Shown in pieces: positions 63,772 to 64,000 of a stretch of 64,000 nt of DNA; within the stretch, counting starts at the first letter, position 1; every line of letters starts with the position of its first letter. Under the pieces are notes generated by a model. It was not told the DNA's origin and ran no database searches. It saw nothing but the letters and a program-made list of their open reading frames with translations. The stretch is from Bacteroidales bacterium (GTDB taxonomy: Bacteria; Bacteroidota; Bacteroidia; Bacteroidales; JAUNSR01). Both the position numbers and the translations under genes were made by a program. The stretch lies in NCBI GenBank assembly GCA_030539115.1, contig JAUNSR010000009.1:1-64000 (forward strand), written 5' to 3'.

Positions 63772-64000
63772 TTATTGCTTGATAATTCTATTTGAGTTTA
63801 GACCATTTGGAGTAGAAACTGCAAGGATATAACTTCCCGTAGTAAGGTTTGACAAATCAATATCATTGCTGCCAAGAGTAACATAACCTTGTTTCATTAA
63901 AGAACCATTCATAGAAACAATTTGATATTTGCATGTTGATTCTACATTTGAAACAACTTCAAGAGATGTCTCTACAAAATTGCCTTTTAGCTCAATCTCA
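63772..64000 (-). CDS. C-terminal part of a type IX secretion cargo protein (partial)
   Basis: The last 75 codons and stop are in the window; the 5' part lies beyond position 64000. The product ends GSYILAVSTPNGLNSNRIIKQ-like, with DIDLSNLTTGSYIL and the terminal Arg-Ile-Ile-Lys, the signature of the type A T9SS sorting domain. That domain is recognised by PorU and removed after export. The functional part of the protein is not visible. It links to the porW and porX genes elsewhere in the window. Confidence 0.9.
   Translation of the reverse strand, partial: EIELKGNFVETSLEVVSNVESTCKYQIVSMNGSLMKQGYVTLGSNDIDLSNLTTGSYILAVSTPNGLNSNRIIKQ

Overview
The window is a low-GC chromosome segment from the Bacteroidota, most likely order Bacteroidales. 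Five things support this. Promoters carry the TAnnTTTG -7 box with little sign of Shine-Dalgarno sequences. Type IX secretion genes are present (porW, porX, and a C-terminal sorting domain at the right edge). There is a SusC-like TonB-dependent receptor. The ssb-gldE-phosphopantetheinyl transferase block and the HU/mS38-like/RNase G block are both typical of the group. Several Bacteroidetes-only families also occur (DUF5689, DUF3256, DUF5715). No phage, transposase or CRISPR array was seen, so this looks like resident chromosome.

Layout: 1-154 holds the SRP RNA followed directly by a truncated tRNA-Thr. 742-6637 holds a secreted esterase, an unknown lipoprotein, an M16 protease lipoprotein, an Imm17-like membrane protein and tsaE. 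6819-11225 is a tight porW-porX operon, preceded by a four-unit hairpin repeat array. 12022-20838 holds a beta-helix lipoprotein, an S9 peptidase, a queuosine pair (transporter plus queF) with a preQ1-I-like pseudoknot in its leader, a FadL porin, an exported nuclease-family protein and a Dabb lipoprotein. 20958-35111 is mostly housekeeping: enolase, patatin/beta-barrel protein, ROK kinase, glucosaminidase, cytidine deaminase, dnaX, phoH-purC-ubiE and umuDC. 35536-43328 holds a radical SAM protein, mrp, trmB, a YbjN-like protein, a CPBP protease, a phosphopantetheinyl transferase and gldE, with three more repeat loci between them. 43466-50954 holds ssb, HU, a 29-residue ribosomal-type protein, RNase G, fructose-bisphosphate aldolase, L31 type B and a GlmU-like protein.

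51133-57408 is the most interesting part. A TonB-dependent receptor and a DUF5689 lipoprotein are transcribed divergently from an exported endonuclease/exonuclease/phosphatase protein. After a terminator comes a solitary CARF plus PD-(D/E)XK nuclease of the Card1/Can2 (DUF1887) type with no type III CRISPR genes in view. The rest (57455-64000) holds a rhodanese, a DUF5715 lipoprotein with an M15-like zinc motif, truA, an EamA transporter, DUF3256 behind a three-way-junction RNA candidate, a DUF4353 beta-helix lipoprotein and the last 75 codons of a T9SS cargo protein.

Functional links: PorX and PorW serve the type IX secretion that the cargo gene at the right edge needs. The receptor, lipoprotein and exported nuclease could form an extracellular nucleic-acid or phosphoester scavenging unit (inference). 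Eleven copies of an 84-85 bp hairpin repeat lie in four intergenic spaces. In two of these the edge unit places a TAnnTTTG box toward the next gene (porW and the CPBP protease). Start codons were adjusted in several genes where a more upstream TTG or GTG codon is unlikely. All assignments are by reading the sequence; no database search was run.
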